58,138 nt of DNA from an uncultured Opitutales bacterium (GTDB lineage: Bacteria; Verrucomicrobiota; Verrucomicrobiia; Opitutales; Intestinicryptomonadaceae), in contig URJJ01000010.1 in assembly GCA_900548185.1 (NCBI GenBank), positions 1 to 58,138 of the forward strand. The letters are read 5' to 3'. The position numbers and the translations under genes were made by a program. The notes below the pieces were generated by a model. The model was not told the origin of the DNA, searched no databases, and was given only the letters and a program-made list of their open reading frames with translations. Positions 34,266-43,638 of this stretch are shown piece after piece (position 1 is the first letter of the stretch; each line of letters opens with the position of its first letter).

Positions 34266-36395
34266 ATGAACAGCAGAAAGTCAGCAATCGCCGAAATCGC
34301 AAACCGCCCGAAGGCCGAGGAAACGGTTCCGCCCCCGTACGACGTGGAAAAGGAATACGGCAGGGACGTATTCGGGCTGAAGGCGATGGAGCGCTACCTC
34401 CCGCGCCCGGCATACAACAAACTGATGGAAACCGTGAACTCCGGCATGCCCATAGACCCGTCCATAGCAGACGACGTCGCACATGCGATGAAGGCGTGGG
34501 CGATGGAGCGCGGAGTCACGCACTACACCCACTGGTTCCTGCCGCTGACAGGCTCCAGCGCCGAAAAGCACGACGCCTTCCTCGACCCCTCCGACGAGCT
34601 CGGCGGCGCCATCACCCGCTTTTCCGGCAAAAACCTCATAGTCGGCGAGCCCGACGCCTCATCCTTCCCCTCGGGCGGCCTGCGCTCCACCTTTGAGGCG
34701 CGCGGCTACACCGCCTGGGACCCCACGAGCCCGGCTTTCATCAAGCGCACCGGCTCCGTGGCCACCCTCTGCATCCCGACGGCCTTCTGCTCCTATACGG
34801 GCGAAGTGCTAGACAAGAAGACGCCGCTTCTGCGCTCGATGCAGATACTCGGCGCGCAGGCAAAGAGGCTTTTGAAGTGCTTCGGCGAAAACCGCAGCGG
34901 CCGCGTCTCGGTAACTCTCGGCGCCGAGCAGGAATACTTCCTCGTCGACAGGTCGCTTTGCATGCTGCGCCCAGACCTCATCCAGACGGGCCGCACCCTG
35001 TTCGGCGCAGCCCCCCAGAAGCACCAGCAGCTTGAGGACCACTATTTCGGCGCCATAAAGCCGCGCATCCTGAACTTCATGAACGAAGTCGACCACGAGC
35101 TGTGGCGCATGGGCATCCCCGCCAAGACGCGCCACAACGAAGTCGCCCCCGCCCAGTTTGAAATCGCCCCCGTATTCGAGGAGCTGAACGCGGCGGTGGA
35201 CCACAACACGGTCATGATGGAAGTCCTCCAAGAGGTCGCCGAAAGGCACGGGTTCGTCTGCCTGCTGCACGAAAAGCCCTTCGCGGGCGTAAACGGCTCC
35301 GGCAAGCACAACAACTGGTCGATTTCCGTCGGAAACCGAAACCTCCTGAACCCGGGCACCGACCCGCACCAAAACGCCATATTCCTGACGACGCTCTGCG
35401 CCATAATCCAGGCTGTCGACAGGCACGCCGACCTCCTCCGCTCCTCCGCGGCCGGGGCCGGAAACGACCACCGCCTGGGCGCCAACGAAGCCCCTCCGGC
35501 GATAATATCCATGTTCCTCGGCGACCAGCTCTCCGACATAATCGACCAGCTCGAAAAGGGCGAGCCGAAGTCCAGCAAGAAGAGCAGGCAGATAAAGGTA
35601 GGCGTGGACACGCTGCCGCCCCTGCCCGCAGACGTCACCGACCGCAACCGCACGAGCCCGTTCGCCTTCACCGGGAACAAGTTTGAATTCCGCGCGGTGG
35701 GCTCCTCGCAGTCCTGCGCAAGCCCGAACATAATCCTCAACACAATCGTAGCCGAATCCTTCGACGAAATTTCGACCTACCTCGAAAGCCTCCCGGCAAA
35801 GGACTTCAACTCCGGCCTGCAAAAGAAGCTCCACGAAATTGTGAAAAAGCACAAGCGTGTCATCTTCAACGGCAACGGCTACGACGCCTCATGGGTTAAG
35901 GAGGCTGAAAAGCGCGGCCTCCCCAACCTGCGCACGACCCCCGAAGCCCTCAAGCCCCTGCTGGACCCGAAGAACATCGCCCTCTTTGAAAAGTACGGCG
36001 TGTTCAACAGGGCGGAGCTTCACTCGCGCTACGAGGTGTTCATCGAGGAGTACCAGAGCAAAATCCACATCGAAGCGGGAGTATCGCTCAACATTGCAAA
36101 GACGATGATAATCCCGGCGCTCGCCTCGCACCTGTCCAAGCTTGCCGCCGCCGCAAACTCCCCATGGAAGAATGCGGAAATCGACTCCATAGGCAAGAGG
36201 GCGGCCGACAGCATCTCCGCAGTTTCAAAGGCGGTTGACGCCCTTGAAAGGGAGTTTGCAAAGCCCGCAGGAAACGAAGATGCCGTGCTCAATGCCATGG
36301 CCGCGCTCCGCAAGGCGGTTGACGGCGCGGAATGCGAAGTGGAGGATTCCATCTGGCCGCTTCCGAAGTATTCCGAGCTCCTCTTCATATACTGA
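34266..36395 (+). CDS. glnN: Glutamine synthetase type III
   Basis: GlnN makes glutamine from glutamate, ammonium and ATP. The 709-residue length and sequence are those of the dodecameric type III enzyme known from Bacteroidetes, cyanobacteria and others. Visible motifs are the N-terminal DVFGLKAMERYLP, VTHYTHWFLPLTGSSAEKHDAF, TLGAEQEYFLVD (metal-binding Glu), EVAPAQFEIAPVFEE, the ATP-binding KPFAGVNGSGKHNNWS, and a C-terminal extension. A good site (AAAGGAAA) precedes the ATG. It is divergent from gltB and shares the intergenic palindromes; with gltBD it completes the GS/GOGAT cycle. No type I GS is present in the window. Confidence 0.97.
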   Translation: MNSRKSAIAEIANRPKAEETVPPPYDVEKEYGRDVFGLKAMERYLPRPAYNKLMETVNSGMPIDPSIADDVAHAMKAWAMERGVTHYTHWFLPLTGSSAEKHDAFLDPSDELGGAITRFSGKNLIVGEPDASSFPSGGLRSTFEARGYTAWDPTSPAFIKRTGSVATLCIPTAFCSYTGEVLDKKTPLLRSMQILGAQAKRLLKCFGENRSGRVSVTLGAEQEYFLVDRSLCMLRPDLIQTGRTLFGAAPQKHQQLEDHYFGAIKPRILNFMNEVDHELWRMGIPAKTRHNEVAPAQFEIAPVFEELNAAVDHNTVMMEVLQEVAERHGFVCLLHEKPFAGVNGSGKHNNWSISVGNRNLLNPGTDPHQNAIFLTTLCAIIQAVDRHADLLRSSAAGAGNDHRLGANEAPPAIISMFLGDQLSDIIDQLEKGEPKSSKKSRQIKVGVDTLPPLPADVTDRNRTSPFAFTGNKFEFRAVGSSQSCASPNIILNTIVAESFDEISTYLESLPAKDFNSGLQKKLHEIVKKHKRVIFNGNGYDASWVKEAEKRGLPNLRTTPEALKPLLDPKNIALFEKYGVFNRAELHSRYEVFIEEYQSKIHIEAGVSLNIAKTMIIPALASHLSKLAAAANSPWKNAEIDSIGKRAADSISAVSKAVDALEREFAKPAGNEDAVLNAMAALRKAVDGAECEVEDSIWPLPKYSELLFIY

Positions 36396-36416
36396 AAAAG
36401 ACATTCAAAAACACTG

Positions 36417-36449
36417 CGGCGCGGATTTTCATCCGCGCCGTTTTTTTTT
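36417..36449 (+). terminator. Terminator of glnN
   Basis: CGGCGCGGAT (36417-36426), loop TTTC, ATCCGCGCCG (36431-36440), then nine T. It begins 22 bp after the glnN stop. Confidence 0.95.
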
Positions 36450-37174
36450 CGACTTTATGCAAGGCGGGCCGCCCGGGAGGCGGGAATCGCAAACGCCAAA
36501 GGCATGGCAGCGCCCCAGCTCTACCCGGCTATACCCTGTTCGGCAAAAAAAAGCGAAGGCCAATTCCCGAATCCGAGGGACGCCTGAAACGGAAGCACAA
36601 CTGCACCCTCACAAACGCAAAAAAAGATGCGAACCAAGCCGCCTCCGAAACCCTGCCACAAGTTAAAAAAACGGCAGGCGAACCCCGGCAGGCTCATCCA
36701 ATCCATCGCACCGGACAGCCGCAGCCTGCCTTCCCCAGGCAACATTCATCCGATATGCGGAATTCTACGAGCCGCACTTTTTTGTAAGGCGTACAAGCCA
36801 AATGAAATGCGCTTTAAAATCCTCCGGCAGCCTGAGAAGAATCGTCCCGCCTGCAAAAAGGCCGGAGTCATCCCCCCTGCAAACCGGCTTAAACCGCCAA
36901 GAAATGTCCGCAAACAAAACCGGAAAACGAGTGCGTCCAGGGATTCATCCCCTCTCCCGCCCGGCTGAAAAAATCCGAAAGAGGCCCCTCAATGCCCCCG
37001 CCCCATGCCCTCTGGGATTCCGCGACCGCCGCCCAAGGAGAAAAGGCGCAAATATCCGTGAAACATTCCCCGTGCGGGGGGATAAATCAAAACGGGAAAA
37101 TCCGCGCGAAAATCTGGGGAAAAACCCTCGGAACAAAATTGCAGGGCATAAAACGCGTCGCCAGCCTCCAGGAT
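36450..37174. other. Gene-free region between glnN and the acetyltransferase
   Basis: About 725 bp with no recognisable protein, RNA or clear repeat. Open frames are Pro/Arg/Lys-rich chance frames. Confidence 0.45.
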
Positions 37175-37732
37175 TCAGACCGAGCGAATCCGGCGGCAGG
37201 GCGCGCCCACAGCCAGAGACCCTGCCGGGATGTCCTTTGTAACGACGCTTCCAGCACCTATCACGCAATTTTCGCCTATGCTGACACCCGGAGTTATAAT
37301 TACGCCCCCTCCTATCCAGCAGTTGCGCCCGATGCATACCGGCGCGGTTTCCAAGGCAAGAACCTTCGAGCCGCAAACGCTTTCCCAGCGCCCCGACGGG
37401 GAGACCGGGTGCCCCGTGGCATATATCTGGACATTCGGGGCTATTATGGTGTCGTCCCCGATTTCAACCCGGTCGCCGTCCAAAATGGTGCAGTTGAAAT
37501 TGATGAACACATTTTCCCCAATAAATATGTTTGAGCCGAAATCGCAGCAAAACGGCGCCTCTATCCTGAATCCCCCCTTTGCGCCGCCGAAAAGGCTCCT
37601 TATGATTTCACCCTTGCGCTTGAAATCGCGGTACGGGAGGGAATTGAATTCGCGCAGCATATCCCGCGCTGCCGCGTATTTTTCAAAGAGTTCAGCGTCG
37701 GGAAAGTGCGATTTGAGAATGCTGTTATCCAT
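37175..37732 (-). CDS. Maltose/galactoside O-acetyltransferase-like protein (hexapeptide repeat)
   Basis: A 185-residue acetyl-CoA-dependent sugar O-acetyltransferase of the LacA/Maa/NodL group. An N-terminal helical Mac domain (FEKYAAARDMLREFNSLPY) precedes left-handed beta-helix repeats: IFIGENVFINFNCTILDG, VEIGDDTIIAPNVQIYATGHP with the catalytic histidine in ATGHP, then CIGRNCWIGGGVIITPGVSIGENCVIGAGSVVTKDIPAGSLAVGAPCRRIR. Length is typical. No sugar operon is adjacent, so the acceptor is unknown. It stands alone between two long gene-free stretches. Confidence 0.92.
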   Translation of the reverse strand: MDNSILKSHFPDAELFEKYAAARDMLREFNSLPYRDFKRKGEIIRSLFGGAKGGFRIEAPFCCDFGSNIFIGENVFINFNCTILDGDRVEIGDDTIIAPNVQIYATGHPVSPSGRWESVCGSKVLALETAPVCIGRNCWIGGGVIITPGVSIGENCVIGAGSVVTKDIPAGSLAVGAPCRRIRSV

Positions 37733-38615
37733 GCAAGCGGCATATCTTTAAAAGAGCCCCGGCATAGTCAACGAATTTTACGCGGCGCAGGATGCCGGAG
37801 AGGCGCACGCCCGTTTACTTTTCAGGCAGCCGCAGCCGTGTTCAATCCAGCCGGAGGCAAACCCTTGCGCAAACAAACTGTTGCATAAAAAATGGCTATC
37901 TTTTTTTTGACTTATTCAAGGATACTTCCCATATTCTCTATCATATTTTTTCTGCTTTTATCTGTTGCATGCAGCTTTTAAACGCAGAAAAGAGTATGAG
38001 CTGAGAAGACCCGCGGTCAAAATCTTAGCTTGACAGAATCAGCGATAATATCACCTCATTTTAGTGAGGTCGCCTCCGCCGCACTAACGGCGGGGGTTTT
38101 TTTGAGAAGTTAAACAGCATCCCCCCAAAAAAACTGCCAAAACTGCGCCTCCCCCCTCTCGTTCCGCCGCCTTTGCGGGAGCTGCCTTAGCTATCGAAGG
38201 CGGCTCCCGAACCGCACCCCGCCCGGAAAGGTCTTACGCAAAATATACCGCCCTCAAAAAAAATGGGAGGCAAACGCGAGGCATCCTTTAAAAGCATGTT
38301 TCCCATAACCCTTCACGGCGCACATTTTTTCTAAAATAAACATCCATAAACGCCCAAAGGTTCCGCTTCGGAATCTGCGCAACTTTTTCAGGTTTTTGCA
38401 AAAGGCCGGGCTCAGGCGAAAAGCCGATTCCGCCGTCTGCGCAAAGCCGGACTTTTTTGCAGGCATTGGGTTCCCCCAGTTTCTCCCGCGCAAGCCGGAA
38501 ACCGCCGTCTGCCCATGCGCAAAAAAGGGCGGAGCCGCATGGGCCCGCCCAAAACCGCCAGCGAGAAACGCGCCCGCACATCCCGCGCCCGCGCGGGAGG
38601 CGGAAAGCTCCCCGG
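37733..38615. other. Gene-free region holding a tandem hairpin/terminator
   Basis: About 880 bp. The only clear structure is the double hairpin with T-run at 38053-38103. The stretch 37890-38040 upstream of it is AT-rich and could carry a promoter. No protein motif was seen in any frame. Confidence 0.5.
38053..38103 (+). terminator. Tandem hairpins with T-run; possible 3' end of a small RNA
   Basis: Hairpin ACCTCA/TGAGGT (38053-38070) is followed at once by CCTCCGCCG/CGGCGGGGG (38073-38096, loop CACTAA) and seven T (38097-38103). No coding gene lies upstream on the plus strand within 1.6 kb (the last is glnN, which has its own terminator), so the transcript it ends is probably a small RNA. 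A weak TTGACT...CATATT pair (37907-37935, spacer 17) might be its promoter. Confidence 0.55.
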
Positions 38616-39650
38616 CTATTCGGAAGGATAGAGGTATTTTTTATCGACAGCCTGCGCCGCAACAATCACGGCTGCGCCGAAAATGTCTTCAGTCATCGCG
38701 CCGCGCGGAATTTCCGCGACGGGCTTCACAAGGCCCGTAAGTATCTGGCCGTAGGTGCGCGCGCACCCTATGACGCTTATGAACTTGGAGGCGATGTTGC
38801 CGGAATTCAGGTCGGGGAAGATGAGGACGTTTGCCTTGCCTGCGACGGAGCTGTTTATGCCGCGTATCTTGGCCGCTTCCGGCACCAGGGCGGAGTCAAC
38901 TTGCAGCTCGCCGTCGATTTCTATGTCGAGGTTTTCCGCGCGGGCCATCTTGTGCGCGAGGGCCGTGGCGGACTTCACCTTGAGGACGCTGTAAGTCTTG
39001 GCGACCTGGAGCTTTGAGACGAAGCTTAGCATCGCCACGCGCGACGGGTCGCCCGTCAGGTGGTTTGCGAGCTTCGCGGTCGTTATGGCGATTTCCGAAA
39101 GCTGAACTTCCGTAGGCTCCGGGATGACGCCGCAGTCCGCGAGGAAAAGGACGCCGTCGCTTCCCATGTCGGGGTTCTGGGTTTCGACTATCGTCATCGA
39201 AGACGCCGTCTTAAAGCCCTTCTGGAGGGAGATTATCTGGAAAACGGGCCTGAGGGAGCTGGCGGAGAGCTTGGTTGCGCCGGAAACCATGGCGTCGGCG
39301 CGTCCCGTGGCGAGCATCATCGTCGCAAAATACCCCGGATTTTTCAGGAACTGCTCGACGTCGGCAGGCTCCATGGAGCGGAATTTCGGAAGCCCCTTCA
39401 GAACCGTAAAAAGCTCCGGAAAGTCGTCGCTTTTTTCTATTTCAAGAATGCGGATGCCGTCGAGCGGCATGTCGCGTTCGGCAGCCTTCTGCTCAATCGC
39501 CTGGCGCGAGCCGATGAGGATGGGGACGCCGAGCTTGCGGGTGGCGAACTGGCGGGCCGCCTTGAGTATGCGGATGTCCTCCCCTTCGGGGAATACGACG
39601 CGCTTGGGGTGGTTTTGAAGGCGGGCCGAGAGTCTGTTTATTAATGACAT
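38616..39650 (-). CDS. pta: Phosphate acetyltransferase
   Basis: Pta interconverts acetyl-CoA and acetyl phosphate. The 344-residue protein is the short form (catalytic PTA_PTB domain only). It shows KRVVFPEGEDIRILKAA at the N terminus, FATMMLATGRADAMVSGATKLSASSLRP (the conserved GxADAxVSGA), SDGVLFLADCGV, and ANVLIFPDLNSGNIASKFISVIGCARTYGQILTGLVKPVAEIPRG split over the C-terminal signature. No acetate kinase gene is adjacent. The gene stands between the small-RNA region and the helicase, all in minus orientation. Confidence 0.96.
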   Translation of the reverse strand: MSLINRLSARLQNHPKRVVFPEGEDIRILKAARQFATRKLGVPILIGSRQAIEQKAAERDMPLDGIRILEIEKSDDFPELFTVLKGLPKFRSMEPADVEQFLKNPGYFATMMLATGRADAMVSGATKLSASSLRPVFQIISLQKGFKTASSMTIVETQNPDMGSDGVLFLADCGVIPEPTEVQLSEIAITTAKLANHLTGDPSRVAMLSFVSKLQVAKTYSVLKVKSATALAHKMARAENLDIEIDGELQVDSALVPEAAKIRGINSSVAGKANVLIFPDLNSGNIASKFISVIGCARTYGQILTGLVKPVAEIPRGAMTEDIFGAAVIVAAQAVDKKYLYPSE

Positions 39651-39710
39651 ATTGGATAAATGCTTTCTGAAAAAGTTCGCGCCGATTATCTAGCGGAAAG
39701 GGGGGCCGCG

Positions 39711-41723
39711 TCAATAATTTCTTTCATATAAATCCGGATCGACGCCCGACCAGAAGCGGCTGGGCTCGCGCATGTCGGAGCGCCCCCTGCCGAAGGTTAT
39801 GCGCGGGAAGGTTATGACAAGCAGGTCTTTTGCGCGGGTGCTTGCCACATAAAAGAGGCGCCTCTCCTCGTCCACGTCACCCTCCTCCACGCACCTTTCG
39901 AGCGGGAAGAGCCCCTCCGCCGCCCCGATGACAAACACCACGGGAAATTCCAGGCCCTTTGCCTGGTGGACCGTCATGAGGCTCACGCGCTCGCCGAAAG
40001 CCTCCGAATCGGCGCCGGCGCCTTCGGATATTTCAAGCGACGCGCTGGAGAGGAACTGCACCAGGTCCCGGAAGCGCGAGGCGTATTCGTACAGCGAGTC
40101 GAAGTCCGCGCAGCGGTCGCGCCAGTCCTCGTATGCGGACTTCATGCAGTCGAGATACCATGTGTCGCAGGCGGCGCGCACCATCTCGCCCGGGGCCATC
40201 GCCGCAGGCTTTTCAAAGAGGTCCTGCCCGGCGCCCTCGCCCGCCCTGGAGGCCGAAACCGCCGATTCCAGGGTAAGAAGCGTCGCGCACATCGAAGAGT
40301 AGGCCGCCCTTGCCGCTTCCGGAACCTTTTTGGAGACCTCCTCGGAAGCGAGGGCAGAAATTATCGAAATCCCCCTCTTTTCCGAGGCGGAAAGCGCGCG
40401 CTCGTATATTTTAAGCGCGGTCTTTTCCCCCACTTTCGGCAGGAAGGTCGCAAACCTTGCAAACGACACGAAGTCGCGCGGGTTTGCCGCGAACTTCATC
40501 TGGGAAACGACGTCCTTTATGTGGGCCTGCTCGAAAAATTTCAGGCCGCTTGTGATTGCAAACGGGATGTTGCGGTACTGCATCTGAAGCTGCACGTCCA
40601 TGGCCTGGAAGTGGGCGCGGTACAAAACGGCAATGTCGGAGCGGCGGTACGGCGCGGACGGGCCGTAGGTCAGCTCCTCTATGAAGTCGGCCACCATTTT
40701 GGACTGGCTCTGGGAGTCCACGGCCCTCATTACAATCGGGCGGCGGCTGTTGGGGCGGGAGGCTACGAGGGTTTTGCGGAAGTCTTCGGACGCCTCGAAA
40801 CCCTCCAGGATTCCGTTTGCAAACGCGAGGATTTCGGGCGAGCTTCGGTAGTTGCGCCCGACCTTGTATATCGACGCACCCGGATAGCGCTCGCGGAATT
40901 TCAGGATGTTTTCGATGTTGGCGCCGCGCCAGGAGTATATGCACTGGGCGTCGTCGCCCACGGCGCTTATGCGCCCGGACGAGCACAACAGGTCCAGCAC
41001 GCGGCACTGAAGGGTGTTCGTATCCTGGTATTCGTCGACAAGCACGTTCTTGAAGCGCGAGGCGTAGCGCGCGCGCACCGCATCGTCCTCAAGCAGGAGC
41101 CTGTGCCACAGCTCCAGAAGGTCGTCAAAGTCGCAGATGTTGTCTGCCCGCTTTTTTTCCCGGTAGGCGAGCGCGATTTTTTCGATGTCGGCGGGATCCG
41201 TCTCAAGCCACGAGAAGCGGTCCATCATCGCCCGGGCCACGGGCCGGCAGGTGTTGCGGGAATAGCTGATTATCTCCTTTAAGAGCGCGGCGCGCGGATT
41301 GTCCTTGTTCGAGAAAAACCGAGGTGCGGTCTCAGCGACGCAGTGCTTCAGAAGCTTTTCCGAATCCTCCGCGTCCGCGATGGTGAAATCCGGCGAAATC
41401 CCTATCGCGGAGCCCTCCATGCGCAAAAAACGGTTGCCCATCGAGTGGAACGTGCCGCCCCAGAACCGCCACGGCTCCACGCCTGTCAGCTCCTGCACGC
41501 GGCCGAGCATCTGGCGGGACGCCTTGTTGGTGAAAGTCAGAAGCATCAGCTCCTGGGGCGCAATGCCCAGCGCGCTCACGAAATGGGCGACGCGGTACGT
41601 CAGCGTGCGCGTCTTGCCCGAGCCGGCGCCCGCAAGCACGAGGGCGGGAACGTCGGCGGGGGCGGTCACTGCCGCATACTGGTCCGCGTTCAGCTCGGCG
41701 GAAAAGTCGATGGAACGGTTCAC
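39711..41723 (-). CDS. UvrD/PcrA/Rep-family ATP-dependent DNA helicase
   Basis: A 670-residue superfamily I 3'-5' helicase acting in repair or replication restart. The motifs appear in order: Q motif LNADQYAAV, Walker A LAGAGSGKTRTL, Ia LTFTNKASRQM, II VDEYQDTN, III SAVGDDAQCIYSWRGA, IV (VGRNYRSSPEIL), V VSLMTVHQAKGLEFPVVFV, VI EERRLFYVASTRAKDLL. The C-terminal Tudor-like tail of PcrA/UvrD is missing, so it is closer to Rep or a minimal form. It starts with GTG and overlaps the aroQ stop by 4 bp (GTGA), indicating translational coupling. Confidence 0.94.
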   Translation of the reverse strand: MNRSIDFSAELNADQYAAVTAPADVPALVLAGAGSGKTRTLTYRVAHFVSALGIAPQELMLLTFTNKASRQMLGRVQELTGVEPWRFWGGTFHSMGNRFLRMEGSAIGISPDFTIADAEDSEKLLKHCVAETAPRFFSNKDNPRAALLKEIISYSRNTCRPVARAMMDRFSWLETDPADIEKIALAYREKKRADNICDFDDLLELWHRLLLEDDAVRARYASRFKNVLVDEYQDTNTLQCRVLDLLCSSGRISAVGDDAQCIYSWRGANIENILKFRERYPGASIYKVGRNYRSSPEILAFANGILEGFEASEDFRKTLVASRPNSRRPIVMRAVDSQSQSKMVADFIEELTYGPSAPYRRSDIAVLYRAHFQAMDVQLQMQYRNIPFAITSGLKFFEQAHIKDVVSQMKFAANPRDFVSFARFATFLPKVGEKTALKIYERALSASEKRGISIISALASEEVSKKVPEAARAAYSSMCATLLTLESAVSASRAGEGAGQDLFEKPAAMAPGEMVRAACDTWYLDCMKSAYEDWRDRCADFDSLYEYASRFRDLVQFLSSASLEISEGAGADSEAFGERVSLMTVHQAKGLEFPVVFVIGAAEGLFPLERCVEEGDVDEERRLFYVASTRAKDLLVITFPRITFGRGRSDMREPSRFWSGVDPDLYERNY

Positions 41724-42163
41724 GCGCCCTGCAATTTTTGCGAGAGGTACCTGAGGGCTGCCATGTAGCCTTCAAAACCCATGCCGCATATCTGGGCTTC
41801 GCACGCCGGGGCGGTAAGGGAACGGTGGCGGAACTCCTCGCGCCGGTGGATGTTTGAGATGTGGACTTCGACAAACGCCATGCCGGACCCCGATACGGCG
41901 TCGCGCAGGGCCACGCTCGTGTGCGTCAGGCCGCCCGGATTCATGACAACCCCCGAAAACCCGCCGTCTGCGAGGGCGTAGATTTTGTCTATAATTTCGC
42001 CCTCGCTGTTCGACTGGAAACACTCCGTCCCGACCCCAAGCTCCGCGCCGAGGGCGGAAAAAGCCGCCTCCAAATCCGCCAGCGTGGCCGAACCGTAGAT
42101 TTCGGGCTCCCTGAGCCCCAGGCGCCCGAGATTTGGGCCGTTTATCAAAGCTATTTTTTTCAT
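41720..42163 (-). CDS. aroQ: 3-dehydroquinate dehydratase, type II
   Basis: AroQ removes water from 3-dehydroquinate in the shikimate pathway. The 147-residue dodecameric-type enzyme shows NGPNLGRLGLREPEIYG (catalytic loop with Arg and Tyr), FQSNSEGEIIDKI, NPGGLTHTSVALRDA (usual form NPAAYTHTSVA), and EVHISNIHRREEFRHRS with the catalytic His. The NPGG-L variation replaces a common alanine-alanine-tyrosine but keeps the THTS anion site. Its stop overlaps the helicase start. Confidence 0.96.
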   Translation of the reverse strand: MKKIALINGPNLGRLGLREPEIYGSATLADLEAAFSALGAELGVGTECFQSNSEGEIIDKIYALADGGFSGVVMNPGGLTHTSVALRDAVSGSGMAFVEVHISNIHRREEFRHRSLTAPACEAQICGMGFEGYMAALRYLSQKLQGA

Positions 42164-42562
42164 ATCGGCATGCCTCCGTGTTCCGGGCCCGGAACGCCCT
42201 GTTTTTCCCCAGAAAGATTCATGATAAATCAGGCCCTGTCAATGCGTTTTATGCGGGGTTTGGACGGCTTGCAGAGCTATCCGAAAGGCCCGGGGCATTC
42301 GACGCCCTCCTGCTGCTCCACAGCTTCACAAGATGGGACGCCCACCGTTCCGAAATGTTCACGGGAACGCTCCTCAAAATGCGGGACGTTCCCGGCGTCC
42401 AAAACTACGGCCCGTTTAAAAGCCGTCTGGAGTCCCGCAGCGGAAGCGAAGCTCCGGATGCCCCTCCCCGGAGCAAAGGCGGCATATAAGGCCGCCCTCC
42501 GCGCGCCCGCGCTCCGGAAGGATTCCCACGGCCGGCGCAGACAGCGCCCGGCGCGCATGAAG
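42164..42562. other. Intergenic region, nothing recognised
   Basis: About 400 bp between aroQ and the NIF3-family gene. No gene, repeat or clear terminator was identified. Confidence 0.45.
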
Positions 42563-43321
42563 TCAAAGCGGGTTTTCCGACTTTATAAACGCGCAGGGAA
42601 GCCCGAACTCCCGCGCCGCCATCTTCGCCATCGCCTCAACCCCGAAACATTCGGTGGCGTAGTGCCCGCAAGGATAGACGTTCAGGCGGTTTTCCTGGCA
42701 GAATACGTACTGGCCCTGCTTCAGCTCCCCGCACACCATGGTGTCAAACCCCTCCTTTACCAGCTCCGCGAGGCTCGACGATCCGGAGCCGGAGCATATC
42801 ACGATTTTTTTCGGCCTCTTCGGCCCGAATTCAAACCCCTTGTAGGTCTTTGGAAAAAGCTTTTTGAGGGCCCTTGAAAGCTCCGCCCTTCCCCCGGCCG
42901 GCGGATTTGCCACAATGCCTATATCCTCGCCGCCAAAGTTGAAACACCCCCCGGCGACCTCAAGGCCGAGGCGGCCGGCGATTATTGCGGAATTGCCAAT
43001 CTCCCTGTGGGCGTCCAGCGGCAGATGGCAGGAATAGACCGCAATGTCCCCGTCGGCGAGCGTCTTCACCTTTTCGTACGCGCCTCCCACGACCGGGACG
43101 GGCGGCGTCCAAAACATTCCGTGGTGGACCAGGAGGAGGTCCGCGCCCATTCTGCGGGCGGCCTTGGCCTCCGCCACCCCGCAGTCTACGGCGGCGGCAA
43201 TTTTCGTGACCCTGCCGGAATTTTCAAACTGAAGGCCGTTGAACGAGCCTGGAAAATCGGCAAAGTCCTTCACGCGCATGCGCGCATTCAAAAAATCAAC
43301 AATATGTGCGAGTTTTGCCAT
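42563..43321 (-). CDS. NIF3/YbgI-family dinuclear metal-centre protein (GTP cyclohydrolase I type 2 homologue)
   Basis: A 252-residue NIF3-like protein that forms a hexameric ring with a dinuclear metal site. Motifs are SFNGLQFENSG, AVDCGVAEAKAARRMGADLLLVHHGMFW (metal-binding His pair), the DIAVYSCHLPLDAHREIGN stretch (further metal ligands), and the C-terminal NVYPCGHYATECFGVEAMA with the last His and Glu. The start MAKLAHIV has a strong AGGAGG site; the longer frame (25 more codons) is not needed. Function in the family is poorly defined. Confidence 0.94.
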   Translation of the reverse strand: MAKLAHIVDFLNARMRVKDFADFPGSFNGLQFENSGRVTKIAAAVDCGVAEAKAARRMGADLLLVHHGMFWTPPVPVVGGAYEKVKTLADGDIAVYSCHLPLDAHREIGNSAIIAGRLGLEVAGGCFNFGGEDIGIVANPPAGGRAELSRALKKLFPKTYKGFEFGPKRPKKIVICSGSGSSSLAELVKEGFDTMVCGELKQGQYVFCQENRLNVYPCGHYATECFGVEAMAKMAAREFGLPCAFIKSENPL

Positions 43322-43638
43322 TTCGGCCTCCTTTAAAGATTTATGCGGCGCGCATTCGTGCACTTTCTGAAAATCAAGCCGAAAACCGCGCGGCAATCAA
43401 GCCGCAAATTAAAGCCAAAGCGGCCCCGGCATCCGCCGCCCAACATGGAATCCATGCAAGGAAACGGAAACGCCCGCGCAATTTCAGAGCAAACAGCACC
43501 TGCGCGCGTCCCTAACAAAGCCCGCGCAAAAGGCGGCCGGAAGAGGGCCGGGTTTTAGCCGCCTGCGGCGCCGCCCTCCCGCGGGAGCGGAGCGCCAGGC
43601 GGCAAACGGGGGCGCATGACGCCCTTAAAAAAGGGCGA
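43322..43638. other. Intergenic region with nested GC-rich hairpin
   Basis: About 316 bp between the NIF3-family gene and the amidase. It contains GCCGCCTG/CAGGCGGC (43558-43603) with an inner CTCCCGCGGGAG. There is no T-run on the minus strand, so its use as terminator for the amidase operon is uncertain. Confidence 0.45.

Noticed and set aside
38029..38056. TTGACA followed by TAATAT, promoter-like
   Set aside because: The spacer is only about 10 bp, too short for a -35/-10 pair.
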